21,203 nt of DNA from Coriobacteriales bacterium (GTDB taxonomy: Bacteria; Actinomycetota; Coriobacteriia; Coriobacteriales; JAEZZM01). Both the position numbers and the translations under genes were made by a program. The stretch lies in contig JASBYZ010000017.1 in the NCBI GenBank assembly GCA_029983705.1, forward strand, positions 1 to 21,203. The letters run 5' to 3'. Positions 6,157 to 12,927 of the stretch are shown here, in pieces; within the stretch, counting starts at the first letter, position 1; each line of letters opens with the position of its first letter. A model generated the notes under the pieces. It was not told where the DNA came from and ran no database searches. It saw nothing but the letters and a program-made list of their open reading frames with translations.

Positions 6157-7371
6157 ATGAAGACAGTTGCAATTGTGGGCACTTTTGATACAAAAGGAGA
6201 CGAGTTTCTCTACGTTAAAAACCAACTTGAGAAGCTTGGCTTGCAAACCCTCACTATCCACTGCGGAATATTTGATCCAGAGTTTGTTCCTAATATTACA
6301 AACTCAGAGGTCACTCAAGAGGTTGATATTAATCTTTCTGTAATTGCTGAGCGCCACGACAGAGCTATTGCAACAGAGGCTATGACCAACGGAGTGAGAG
6401 CACTTCTCCCTCGCCTCTACAGAGAAGGCCGCTTTGATGGAGTTATTTCTATGGGAGGGTCTGGTGGCAGTGCCATTGCAACTGCTGGCATGCGTGAGTT
6501 GCCTTTAGGAGTTCCAAAAATTATGGTCTCCACCATGGCTTCTGGAGATGTCTCAGCATATGTAGGAGCTTCAGATATCATGATGATGCCCTCAATTGTT
6601 GACGTAGAAGGCATCAATTCTTTTTCTTCAATCATCTTTAACAATGCAGTTGCTGCTATGGCCGGTATGCTCCAAAACGAAATCGAACCTCTGAGCGAGT
6701 CTAAGCCACTTATTGCAGCCACTATGTTTGGTGTAACCACCCCTTGCATTCAATATGCAGAAAAATACTTGCAGGATAAGGGATATGAGGTTTTGGTATT
6801 TCACGCAACAGGCGCCGGCGGCAAGTGTATGGAAAACCTTGTAAAGCAGGGCATTGTTGCCGGAGTGCTTGACCTTACTACCACCGAATGGTGTGACGAG
6901 CTCTTTGATGGAGTACTAAACGCCGGTCCTGACAGATTAAGCGCTGCAGCCCTCAACGGAGTTCCGGCAGTTGTATCAGTTGGAGCGCTTGATATGATTA
7001 ACTTTGGACCATACGACACGGTTCCAAAAGAGCACAAAGACAGAAATCTTTACAGACACAATCCAAGCGTAACCCTCATGCGCACTACCAAAGAAGAAAA
7101 CACAAAGCTTGGCGAGAAGATCGCTGAGAAACTTAATACTTCAACCGGTCCATGCGTACTCGCTCTCCCACTTAAGGGTGTTTCAATGATTGACCTTGAG
7201 GGTCAAGCATTTTATGGACCAGAAGAAGACGAGGCACTCTTTGCTGCTCTCAGAGAAGATATCAACCCAAAGAAGGTAGATATCAAAGAATATGACATGC
7301 ACATCAACGATAAAGAATTTGCAGAAGCTTGTTCTCAAACCCTTATCGACCTCATTGAATCACATAAATAG
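6157..7371 (+). CDS. Tm-1-like ATP-binding domain protein (UPF0261)
   Basis: A 404-residue soluble protein. Recognisable blocks are the N-terminal VAIVGTFDTKGDEF (residues 4-17), the glycine-rich nucleotide-binding segment MGGSGGSAIATAGMRELPLG (about 99-118) and VSTMASGDVSAYVG (124-137). These define the UPF0261/Tm-1 family, whose plant member in tomato (Tm-1) blocks tobamovirus replication through its N-terminal region. The bacterial role is unknown. AGAAAGG lies 6 nt before the ATG. The gene is followed after 30 nt by the TIM-barrel partner that corresponds to the second half of the fused eukaryotic protein, so the two products probably act together in an unidentified metabolic step. Confidence 0.88.
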   Translation: MKTVAIVGTFDTKGDEFLYVKNQLEKLGLQTLTIHCGIFDPEFVPNITNSEVTQEVDINLSVIAERHDRAIATEAMTNGVRALLPRLYREGRFDGVISMGGSGGSAIATAGMRELPLGVPKIMVSTMASGDVSAYVGASDIMMMPSIVDVEGINSFSSIIFNNAVAAMAGMLQNEIEPLSESKPLIAATMFGVTTPCIQYAEKYLQDKGYEVLVFHATGAGGKCMENLVKQGIVAGVLDLTTTEWCDELFDGVLNAGPDRLSAAALNGVPAVVSVGALDMINFGPYDTVPKEHKDRNLYRHNPSVTLMRTTKEENTKLGEKIAEKLNTSTGPCVLALPLKGVSMIDLEGQAFYGPEEDEALFAALREDINPKKVDIKEYDMHINDKEFAEACSQTLIDLIESHK

Positions 7372-7401
7372 CAACTACAAGCATTACTTGAAAGGATAGA
7401 T

Positions 7402-8235
7402 ATGTATAAGGCAACACGCGCAGAGATCTTAAAGAACTTTAGAGAAAAAGTAGACCAAGGCCATATTCTTTTGGGCGTAGGTGCAGGCACCGGCATTACT
7501 GCTAAATCATCCGAAGCTGGTGGAGCAGACATGCTTATCATTTATAACTCAGGTAGATTTAGAATGGCTGGACGTGGCTCTTTAGCAGGCCTTCTCTCAT
7601 ACGGAGATGCTAACCAAATTGTTGTTGATATGGGCTTTGAGGTTCTTCCAGTTGTAAAGAAGACTCCAGTACTTGCAGGTATTTGTGGAACAGATCCATT
7701 TAGAATGATGGAGACCTTCTTGCCACAACTTAAGGCCCAAGGTTTTGCAGGTGTTCAAAACTTCCCTACTGTAGGCTTAATTGACGGTAACTTCAGAGCA
7801 AACCTTGAAGAGACTGGCATGGGCTATGGTCTTGAAGTTGATGCTATTAGAATTGCTCATGAGCTTGATATGCTTACCTGCCCATACGTATTTGACAATG
7901 AGTCTGCAGCAGATATGACTAAGGCTGGTGCTGATGTTGTTGTTGCTCACATGGGACTTACCACTAAGGGCACCATTGGAGCTCATACTGCAAGAACTCT
8001 TGAAGAGTGCGCTGAGGTAATTGAGGGCATTGTTAAGACTGTTAAAGCTATCAACAAGGATGCATTTGTAATTTGCCACGGTGGTCCAATTGCAGAGCCA
8101 AAGGATGCTGAGTTTATTATCCATAATGTAGAAGGTATTGATGGCTTCTTTGGCGCCTCATCTATTGAAAGACTTGCTGCAGAAAGATCAATCAAAGAGC
8201 AAACTGAAGCATTTAAGGCTATTAGAAAGAAATAG
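7402..8235 (+). CDS. Phosphoenolpyruvate hydrolase family TIM-barrel protein
   Basis: A 277-residue single-domain protein. Blocks near residues 22-56 (ILLGVGAGTGITAKSSEAGGADMLIIYNSGRFRMAG), 91-98 (LAGICGTDPF), 118-129 (GVQNFPTVGLIDG) and 183-195 (VAHMGLTTKGTIG) match the family named 'PEP hydrolase' or TIM-barrel signal transduction protein. The name is historical and does not prove the activity; the product should be treated as an isomerase- or lyase-like barrel of unknown substrate. It equals the C-terminal domain of plant and fungal Tm-1-type fusions. It begins 30 nt after the UPF0261 gene with GAAAGGA before its ATG, and a strong terminator closes the operon at 8271-8307. Confidence 0.87.
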   Translation: MYKATRAEILKNFREKVDQGHILLGVGAGTGITAKSSEAGGADMLIIYNSGRFRMAGRGSLAGLLSYGDANQIVVDMGFEVLPVVKKTPVLAGICGTDPFRMMETFLPQLKAQGFAGVQNFPTVGLIDGNFRANLEETGMGYGLEVDAIRIAHELDMLTCPYVFDNESAADMTKAGADVVVAHMGLTTKGTIGAHTARTLEECAEVIEGIVKTVKAINKDAFVICHGGPIAEPKDAEFIIHNVEGIDGFFGASSIERLAAERSIKEQTEAFKAIRKK

Positions 8236-8270
8236 TTTTAGAGCTCACAAAAGCTTAAGGTAAAAGACAG

Positions 8271-8307
8271 AGCCTGACTCTGAGGACACTCATGAGCCAG
8301 GCTTTTT
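8271..8307. terminator. Bidirectional terminator between convergent genes
   Basis: Arms AGCCTGACTC (8271-8280) and GAGCCAGGCT (8294-8303) pair with one mismatch; an inner TGAG/CTCA extends the stem around a GACA loop. TTTTT follows on the plus strand; on the minus strand the stem is followed by CTGTCTTTT. It ends the Tm-1-like operon and probably also the convergent aldolase transcript. Confidence 0.85.
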
Positions 8308-8332
8308 ACTTTTGTCTATGTGCTAGAAAAAC

Positions 8333-9271
8333 TTAAAGAGTAAAGTTTTCTTTTCCTTCAAAAATCTCAAGTGCTTCTTGAGGATCATAATCAGCAAAGG
8401 TAATAGCTGAAATTGCTTGAGTTAAGCGAACTGCCTCATCAAGTGGTCTTTGATGAATGTTTCTTCCCGTAGCATTTCCAACAGCACCACCCGTATGAAT
8501 TTGCTCATACAGCTGGGTTAGGAAGGTTTCAGCATCAACAGTTGAGCCTCCAGCACACACAAGACCGCATCTACCGGATGCCTTTGAAGCTACAGCCAAA
8601 AGCTCAGAAGAGCTCTTGCCATCCTTATCCTTAGGTGGGTTAACCTTAACAAAGTCAGAGCCTAAACAAAGAGCAACTCCTGCTGCTCCTGCAATTAAAT
8701 CCGCGTCCTTCTCGTTCTCAACTGCTTTACCGCGTGGATAAATCCAGAGAACCGTAATCAGACCGTTTGCATGAGCATCAGCAATTAATTCTCCTGCCTC
8801 TGCAAGCATTGAAGACTCTTCTTCAGAGCCAAGGTAAATGGTGTAACCAATTCCAACAACATTTACGCCCGCATCTCTCATATCTAATACAGCACCAAGG
8901 CTTGAAAGCTGTGCTGAATAAGGATCTTGTTGAGAGGTTTTAACGAGGTTTGTTTTTGAGTTCATTTTTACCAAATAGTTAATATTTGGATAATCTTCAG
9001 CATACATAGCAATAAGACCACGCTGACCAGCTAGCACACCAATAGTTCCCTGGCCTCCAATCTTAAAGAGATGCTCTGGGTCGAGGTCATCTTCTGCAAT
9101 GCCTTCGCCATAAAAGTCTGCATTTAAATGTTCAATCTTTTGGTCACATGCAAAAAGCATTAAATGTCCAGTGTTTTGAGTAGCGGCTAAAAAGTTATCA
9201 ATATAGGTATCTTTAAATTCCGGCATTACATCAAGTGGCACGCGAACATCTTCGCGACTAATTTTAGGCAT
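8333..9271 (-). CDS. DeoC/FbaB-type class I aldolase family protein
   Basis: A 312-residue TIM-barrel protein of the archaeal-type class I fructose-bisphosphate aldolase family (DhnA/FbaB/LsrF relatives). The family N-terminal motif appears as ACDQKIEH (41-48). The probable Schiff-base lysine is K209 in SDFVKVNPP, and AGGSTV (240-245) forms the C-terminal phosphate loop. It probably splits or joins a sugar phosphate by a Schiff-base mechanism; fructose 1,6-bisphosphate is the likely but unproved substrate. The open frame extends to 9331, but the ATG at 9271 directly follows GGAGGG, whereas upstream starts have no binding site and would run across a promoter. It is a monocistronic unit convergent with the Tm-1-like operon; nadE lies upstream on the same strand. 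Confidence 0.82.
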   Translation of the reverse strand: MPKISREDVRVPLDVMPEFKDTYIDNFLAATQNTGHLMLFACDQKIEHLNADFYGEGIAEDDLDPEHLFKIGGQGTIGVLAGQRGLIAMYAEDYPNINYLVKMNSKTNLVKTSQQDPYSAQLSSLGAVLDMRDAGVNVVGIGYTIYLGSEEESSMLAEAGELIADAHANGLITVLWIYPRGKAVENEKDADLIAGAAGVALCLGSDFVKVNPPKDKDGKSSSELLAVASKASGRCGLVCAGGSTVDAETFLTQLYEQIHTGGAVGNATGRNIHQRPLDEAVRLTQAISAITFADYDPQEALEIFEGKENFTL

Positions 9272-9290
9272 ACACCCTCCATACATATTT

Positions 9291-9299
9291 CTTATATCA
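9291..9299 (-). promoter_or_regulatory. Extended -10 promoter of the aldolase gene
   Basis: On the minus strand TGATATAAG is an extended -10 element (TGnTATAAG). It lies 19 nt before the ATG, giving a very short leader that still contains the GGAGGG binding site. Confidence 0.5.
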
Positions 9300-9311
9300 T
9301 TGGCTCTATTG

Positions 9312-9340
9312 TACGCATAAATGTTTAACAAATGCGCATA
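9312..9340 (-). promoter_or_regulatory. Imperfect palindrome upstream of the aldolase -10
   Basis: A 29-bp imperfect dyad: outer TACGCATA and TATGCGCA (in inverted order) around a TGTT-T-AACA core at 9322-9330. It covers the place of the -35 box, so it could be an operator or activator site. No matching regulator is seen in the window. Confidence 0.3.
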
Positions 9341-9358
9341 CTTTTAAAAACTGTAAAA

Positions 9359-10900
9359 TTAATACCTAAACTTGTGTATTTGTGGAACATAGAGGTAGCT
9401 TAAAGGTGCCTCTGAAACATTTGGTCCTTTTGGCTCCTGTTTGCGCTTAAATTCCATGCCCACAAGCCTGTTAAGTATCTTGGCAACGCGCTCGTAATCA
9501 ACATTAAGCTCTTTTGCAATTTCTTTTACTGTAATCTCTTGTTTCAGATGAAGTCTAAGCACTTGGTCGATAATGTCGTAGCTCTCCCCTAAGCTTTCTT
9601 CATCACTTTGGCTATCTGCAAGCTCCGCTGAGGCAGGCTTAGTGAACACGCACTCAGGTATTGGATTTGTATCAAAGAAATTTTCTGCCTCTTTTGCAAG
9701 CTTGTATACATCTGTTTTATACACATCTGCAAGTGGTGAAAATGATCCTACAGTGTCTCCATATAAGGTTGAATAACCCATAGCAGCCTCAGACTTATTT
9801 GAGGTGTTTAAAACAATTGCACCAGTTTTATTAGATTCAAGCATTAAGAGAAGACCACGAACTCGTGCTTGAACGTTTTGGTCTGCAATAGACCCTGCCT
9901 CAAGCTCTCCCATACTTGAAAGTAAATTATGAGCTTCATCTATCTTATAGCTTTTAGTTTTTATCCCTAAATTATCGGCCAGCTGCTGTGCGTCTTCTAA
10001 AGATTCTTGTGAGGTATACTTGCTTGGCATAATAAGCCCAAGGACATTATCTGCACCCAGAGCATGGACCGCGAGTGTAGCTACTAATGAAGAATCCATA
10101 CCTCCACTTAAACCTACAAGCACCTGCTTAAATCCCTGGTCAAAAATAAAGGATTTAATGCTAAAACTTAGCGCTTTAAAGAGATTATTAAAGCCTGTCG
10201 TTTCTTTTGGATTAGTGCGCTCATAAGACTTTTCTGTATCGAGAAATATGATACCTTCGCTAAATAGATCACCCTGGACAATAAGTCCCAGATCCTTTTT
10301 ATATACACGAACGTCACCATACTGAATCCACTCATCTTCAAGTGTGAGGGTATTAATCACAATTTCTAAATCAACGGTATTAAGTGGCTCTTGGCTATCA
10401 TCTGAGACATCATACCTAAAGCTTTGATTGTCAGAGTAAATTACAATGTCAGGGTACTCAAGATTTTCAATATCAAGTTCAGTTATAAGCTCATAGGTTT
10501 CACGCATATCATCATCAAAATCGTCACGCAAATGATCTGGGCACGTTTCACTATAAAAAATAGTCTTGCCCATAAAGTCAAACGTTGAAGTTTCAGCTGG
10601 TATGAGCTCTATATTATTTGATGAGACAAGGGCAAATCTTGTACTCAACTCATCTACATACACAGTCATCACGACGGGTAGGCTTAAGTTTTTCTGAAAG
10701 TCTTTAAAGGCTTGATTATATTCATCGTAAAATTGTTCTTCATTTAAGTAGGCAAAGCTTACCTCATATGATGTTGATGGTGAGAGAACTAAGAGGTCAG
10801 CGCCCATCTCTTGAGCGCGCCTGCTTATGCCAAGAATCTTGTTAAAGTTTCCTTCAAAATCATAGTTGATGGTATGTAGTTGAGCGAGAGCCAATTTCAT
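9359..10900 (-). CDS. nadE: NAD+ synthase with degenerate glutaminase domain
   Basis: A 513-residue protein with the layout of glutamine-dependent NAD synthetase. The C-terminal synthetase is intact: ATP-binding SGGMDS at 265-270, then MPSKYTSQES, NTSNKSEAAMGYSTLYGD and GSFSPLADVYKTDVYKLA, and a C-terminal HTH-like segment. It converts nicotinate adenine dinucleotide to NAD+. The N-terminal 240 residues start like the nitrilase-type glutaminase (MKLALAQLHTINYDFEGN), but the catalytic glutamate motif FPE is SPS (40-42), the lysine before the LP motif is missing, and the ICED cysteine motif reads IYSD (154-157). Ammonia is therefore probably the nitrogen donor. The ATG follows the upstream stop by 3 nt, with GGAG overlapping it; the upstream neighbour is the TrpCF-like gene. 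Confidence 0.9.
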   Translation of the reverse strand: MKLALAQLHTINYDFEGNFNKILGISRRAQEMGADLLVLSPSTSYEVSFAYLNEEQFYDEYNQAFKDFQKNLSLPVVMTVYVDELSTRFALVSSNNIELIPAETSTFDFMGKTIFYSETCPDHLRDDFDDDMRETYELITELDIENLEYPDIVIYSDNQSFRYDVSDDSQEPLNTVDLEIVINTLTLEDEWIQYGDVRVYKKDLGLIVQGDLFSEGIIFLDTEKSYERTNPKETTGFNNLFKALSFSIKSFIFDQGFKQVLVGLSGGMDSSLVATLAVHALGADNVLGLIMPSKYTSQESLEDAQQLADNLGIKTKSYKIDEAHNLLSSMGELEAGSIADQNVQARVRGLLLMLESNKTGAIVLNTSNKSEAAMGYSTLYGDTVGSFSPLADVYKTDVYKLAKEAENFFDTNPIPECVFTKPASAELADSQSDEESLGESYDIIDQVLRLHLKQEITVKEIAKELNVDYERVAKILNRLVGMEFKRKQEPKGPNVSEAPLSYLYVPQIHKFRY

Positions 10901-10903
10901 GTC

Positions 10904-12121
10904 TTACTCCTTTACAGAAATCAGTACACCTTCTGCCTGTAGTGCAGCCACAGTGCCGTCTACAGTATCTTTTATAATAAGAGCACGATCTTCTAAAAAG
11001 AATCGAGGGTCTAAAGCCTGATCAAATTCACCATGATGCTTTGCTACATATGCACCGTCGAGTACCACACTTATAAACCGCTCCCCTAGTTTTACCTGAA
11101 GATTCTTAATTTGTTCATGCAGTTTACTAAGGCTGTCATCAAAGTTTTCAAAATTTGCAATAAGCGAAAGCTCAAAATCCAGTAGAGTACTAAGGTCTTT
11201 ATCTGCAATAGCGCAGGCATCAAACTGTATAGAATCAAAAACCTTTTGCTGGGCCAGGTCTACTAAAATATCTTTTTGCTCAATATTTGAAAGCTCAGCG
11301 CTTATGAGCACTGAGGATAAGTCCTCTTTTTTTGAGAGCTCCTGCAAGATATTCACATCAATCACAGCGCGCGATATGCCAAGTCTCTTAAGAGCAGCTA
11401 AGTCTTCGAGTGACTTTACATCGCAAGCACTTTTTACTACTTCACTCTTACGATAAATCCTAGCTAATTGCTTATAAGGCAACTCTGCATTTCTCACCTC
11501 ATAGCATGCCCCGAAATAGCCTTCATCTCTAAGGGCAAAAAGCTCATCAAGCGTTTTAACTTCTTCAAGTGCAAAGGGAAGGTAGTTGAGCTCAATAATA
11601 TCTTGAGAGCTTAGCTCACTCTCTTTTGAGAGCGCAAGCACGTTACCTTCAGGAATAAAAGATTTAATGTATGAGATATCTTGCAGGTCATGCACATACG
11701 GCACCCCTAAAACGCCAAAGCGCTTTGCATGATAAAAAAACTTATCTGGTGTCATACCCTGCACACCATAGGCAGGAAATACCACCATACTTGCACCATA
11801 GGCCGCAGAAAACATAATAGTGTCTATGGTAGAAAAATTATCAATTATAAGTAAGTTTGAAAACTTTTTACGTATGTTTTCGCACTCTTGGGCACTTCTC
11901 CACCAATAGCGAGTGAGACGATAGCTGGGAATAACTAGAAACTCTCTAGAACCCAAAAATCGAGCTTTAAGTTTTTGAGGGTTAGAGATTTCTGCAAACT
12001 CTTTTGCTTTGCTAAATAGACGAGCTGCACCCATATTCTTTAAAAAATCTTTGCGCGCAGCTCTATTTTCTTCACTATATAAAAGAATTATGTCAGCATA
12101 AGGCTGATTAAGTTCAGGCAA
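10904..12121 (-). CDS. Diverged TrpC-TrpF-like double TIM-barrel protein
   Basis: The protein has no obvious standard annotation. Aligned by eye to E. coli TrpCF (452 residues), it gives one long colinear match. Residues 71-96 (RYWWRSAQECENIRKK...IIDNF) fit the TrpC FGGS...KDF segment with equal length. Residues 105-113 (SAAYGASMV) fit AxxxGADAI, and VPYVHD (140-145) fits LVEVHD. Residues 189-227 fit the end of TrpC, and 230-240 (KSACDVKSLED) fit the TrpF start KxCGxxxxxD. ISAELSNIEQKDIL...SIQFDA (273-302) fits VGVF-N...VQLHG. The catalytic TrpC lysine (KDF) is DNF here; TrpF cysteine C234 and aspartate D355 appear kept, while the glycine-rich phosphate loop is lost. The start is uncertain: TTG at 12121, 4 nt after the hisA-like stop, is chosen over GTG at 12193, which overlaps hisA by 68 nt. 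Confidence 0.6.
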   Translation of the reverse strand: MPELNQPYADIILLYSEENRAARKDFLKNMGAARLFSKAKEFAEISNPQKLKARFLGSREFLVIPSYRLTRYWWRSAQECENIRKKFSNLLIIDNFSTIDTIMFSAAYGASMVVFPAYGVQGMTPDKFFYHAKRFGVLGVPYVHDLQDISYIKSFIPEGNVLALSKESELSSQDIIELNYLPFALEEVKTLDELFALRDEGYFGACYEVRNAELPYKQLARIYRKSEVVKSACDVKSLEDLAALKRLGISRAVIDVNILQELSKKEDLSSVLISAELSNIEQKDILVDLAQQKVFDSIQFDACAIADKDLSTLLDFELSLIANFENFDDSLSKLHEQIKNLQVKLGERFISVVLDGAYVAKHHGEFDQALDPRFFLEDRALIIKDTVDGTVAALQAEGVLISVKE

Positions 12122-12125
12122 ACTA

Positions 12126-12857
12126 CTATTCTCTTTCGCCCTCAACAGCAAGTAATGCTTCTTGAACCATATAGTGCTTATCGTATAAAACACGGCTGAT
12201 GATAACGCCCTCTAAGACCTCATCGCCCAGCTCATGAAGCTCTTCTAATGCTTCAAAGTTTTTAAAACCACCAGCTGCGATAATTGGACCACCAAATACT
12301 TCAGCAGCCTTAACAAAGGTTTCATTTTCTACACCCTCAGTGGTGTCATTGTGGTTTGCGTCAGTAAAGATTGCATGCTTAAAGCCCATCTTTTTGGCTC
12401 TCTCAAGCATGTCGTATGCGTCAACGTCACTCTTTTCTTTCATGGCCTTAACCATAGCCTTACCGTCACGCATATCAATAGCAGCTACGAGCCTGTCATC
12501 ATATTTGGCGCAAGCTTCTTTTACAAAGTCAGGATCAGTTATGATGGCAGTACCGATTACTATTCTGTTTGCACCAAGCTCAATAAGTTTTTCGATGTCC
12601 TCCATTGAGCTCACACCTCCACCAACTTGAATATCAAGTCCGCGGATATCAGCAATTTCTGAGATTTTATCGTAGTTAGAACCATCATGTTTTGCCTTGT
12701 TGAGGTCAACTACATGTAGATTTCTTACTCCGTGTGCTAAAAACTCTGTTGCCATAGTAGCAGGCTCATCAGAATACACGGTGGTATCTTCAAAGTCACC
12801 CATTCTTAGGGTAACTACCTCTCCACCTAAAATATCAATCGCAGGATATAGTTTCAT
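12126..12857 (-). CDS. hisA: HisA-like (ProFAR isomerase family) TIM-barrel protein
   Basis: A 243-residue barrel. It starts MKLYPAIDILGG and continues with VYSDEP, LHVVDLNKAK, QVGGGVSSMEDIEKLIELG and IAAGGFKN, clearly HisA/PriA family. The acid-base residues D8, D128 and T165 line up with T. maritima D8, D127 and T164. However, the arginine of GGGIR is serine, and the SRDGT loop reads NHNDT, so phosphate or substrate binding may differ. HisA catalyses an Amadori rearrangement in histidine synthesis; actinobacterial PriA also does the TrpF reaction. No other his or trp gene is adjacent. ATG at 12857 is chosen over GTG at 12869 because AAGGAG directly abuts the GTG. It heads the hisA-like/TrpCF-like/nadE group, 70 nt after dnaE. 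Confidence 0.82.
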   Translation of the reverse strand: MKLYPAIDILGGEVVTLRMGDFEDTTVYSDEPATMATEFLAHGVRNLHVVDLNKAKHDGSNYDKISEIADIRGLDIQVGGGVSSMEDIEKLIELGANRIVIGTAIITDPDFVKEACAKYDDRLVAAIDMRDGKAMVKAMKEKSDVDAYDMLERAKKMGFKHAIFTDANHNDTTEGVENETFVKAAEVFGGPIIAAGGFKNFEALEELHELGDEVLEGVIISRVLYDKHYMVQEALLAVEGERE

Positions 12858-12927
12858 GAATAAATTCACTCCTTACTCTGTTTATAATTATTATTTATTC
12901 CCCTTTAGCAAAACAAATCAACCAAGA

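Noticed and set aside
11760..11800. The TrpCF-like protein segment VVFPAYGVQG resembles the nitrilase motif VVFPELxLxG, hinting at a detached glutaminase for nadE.
   Set aside because: The catalytic glutamate would be alanine, no other nitrilase motif follows, and the flanking sequence aligns better and over a longer span with TrpC.
12122..12193. GTG start at 12193 for the TrpCF-like gene.
   Set aside because: It would overlap hisA by 68 nt, and its extra residues are just another-frame reading of the hisA end; the TTG at 12121 is a better fit, although its binding site is weak.
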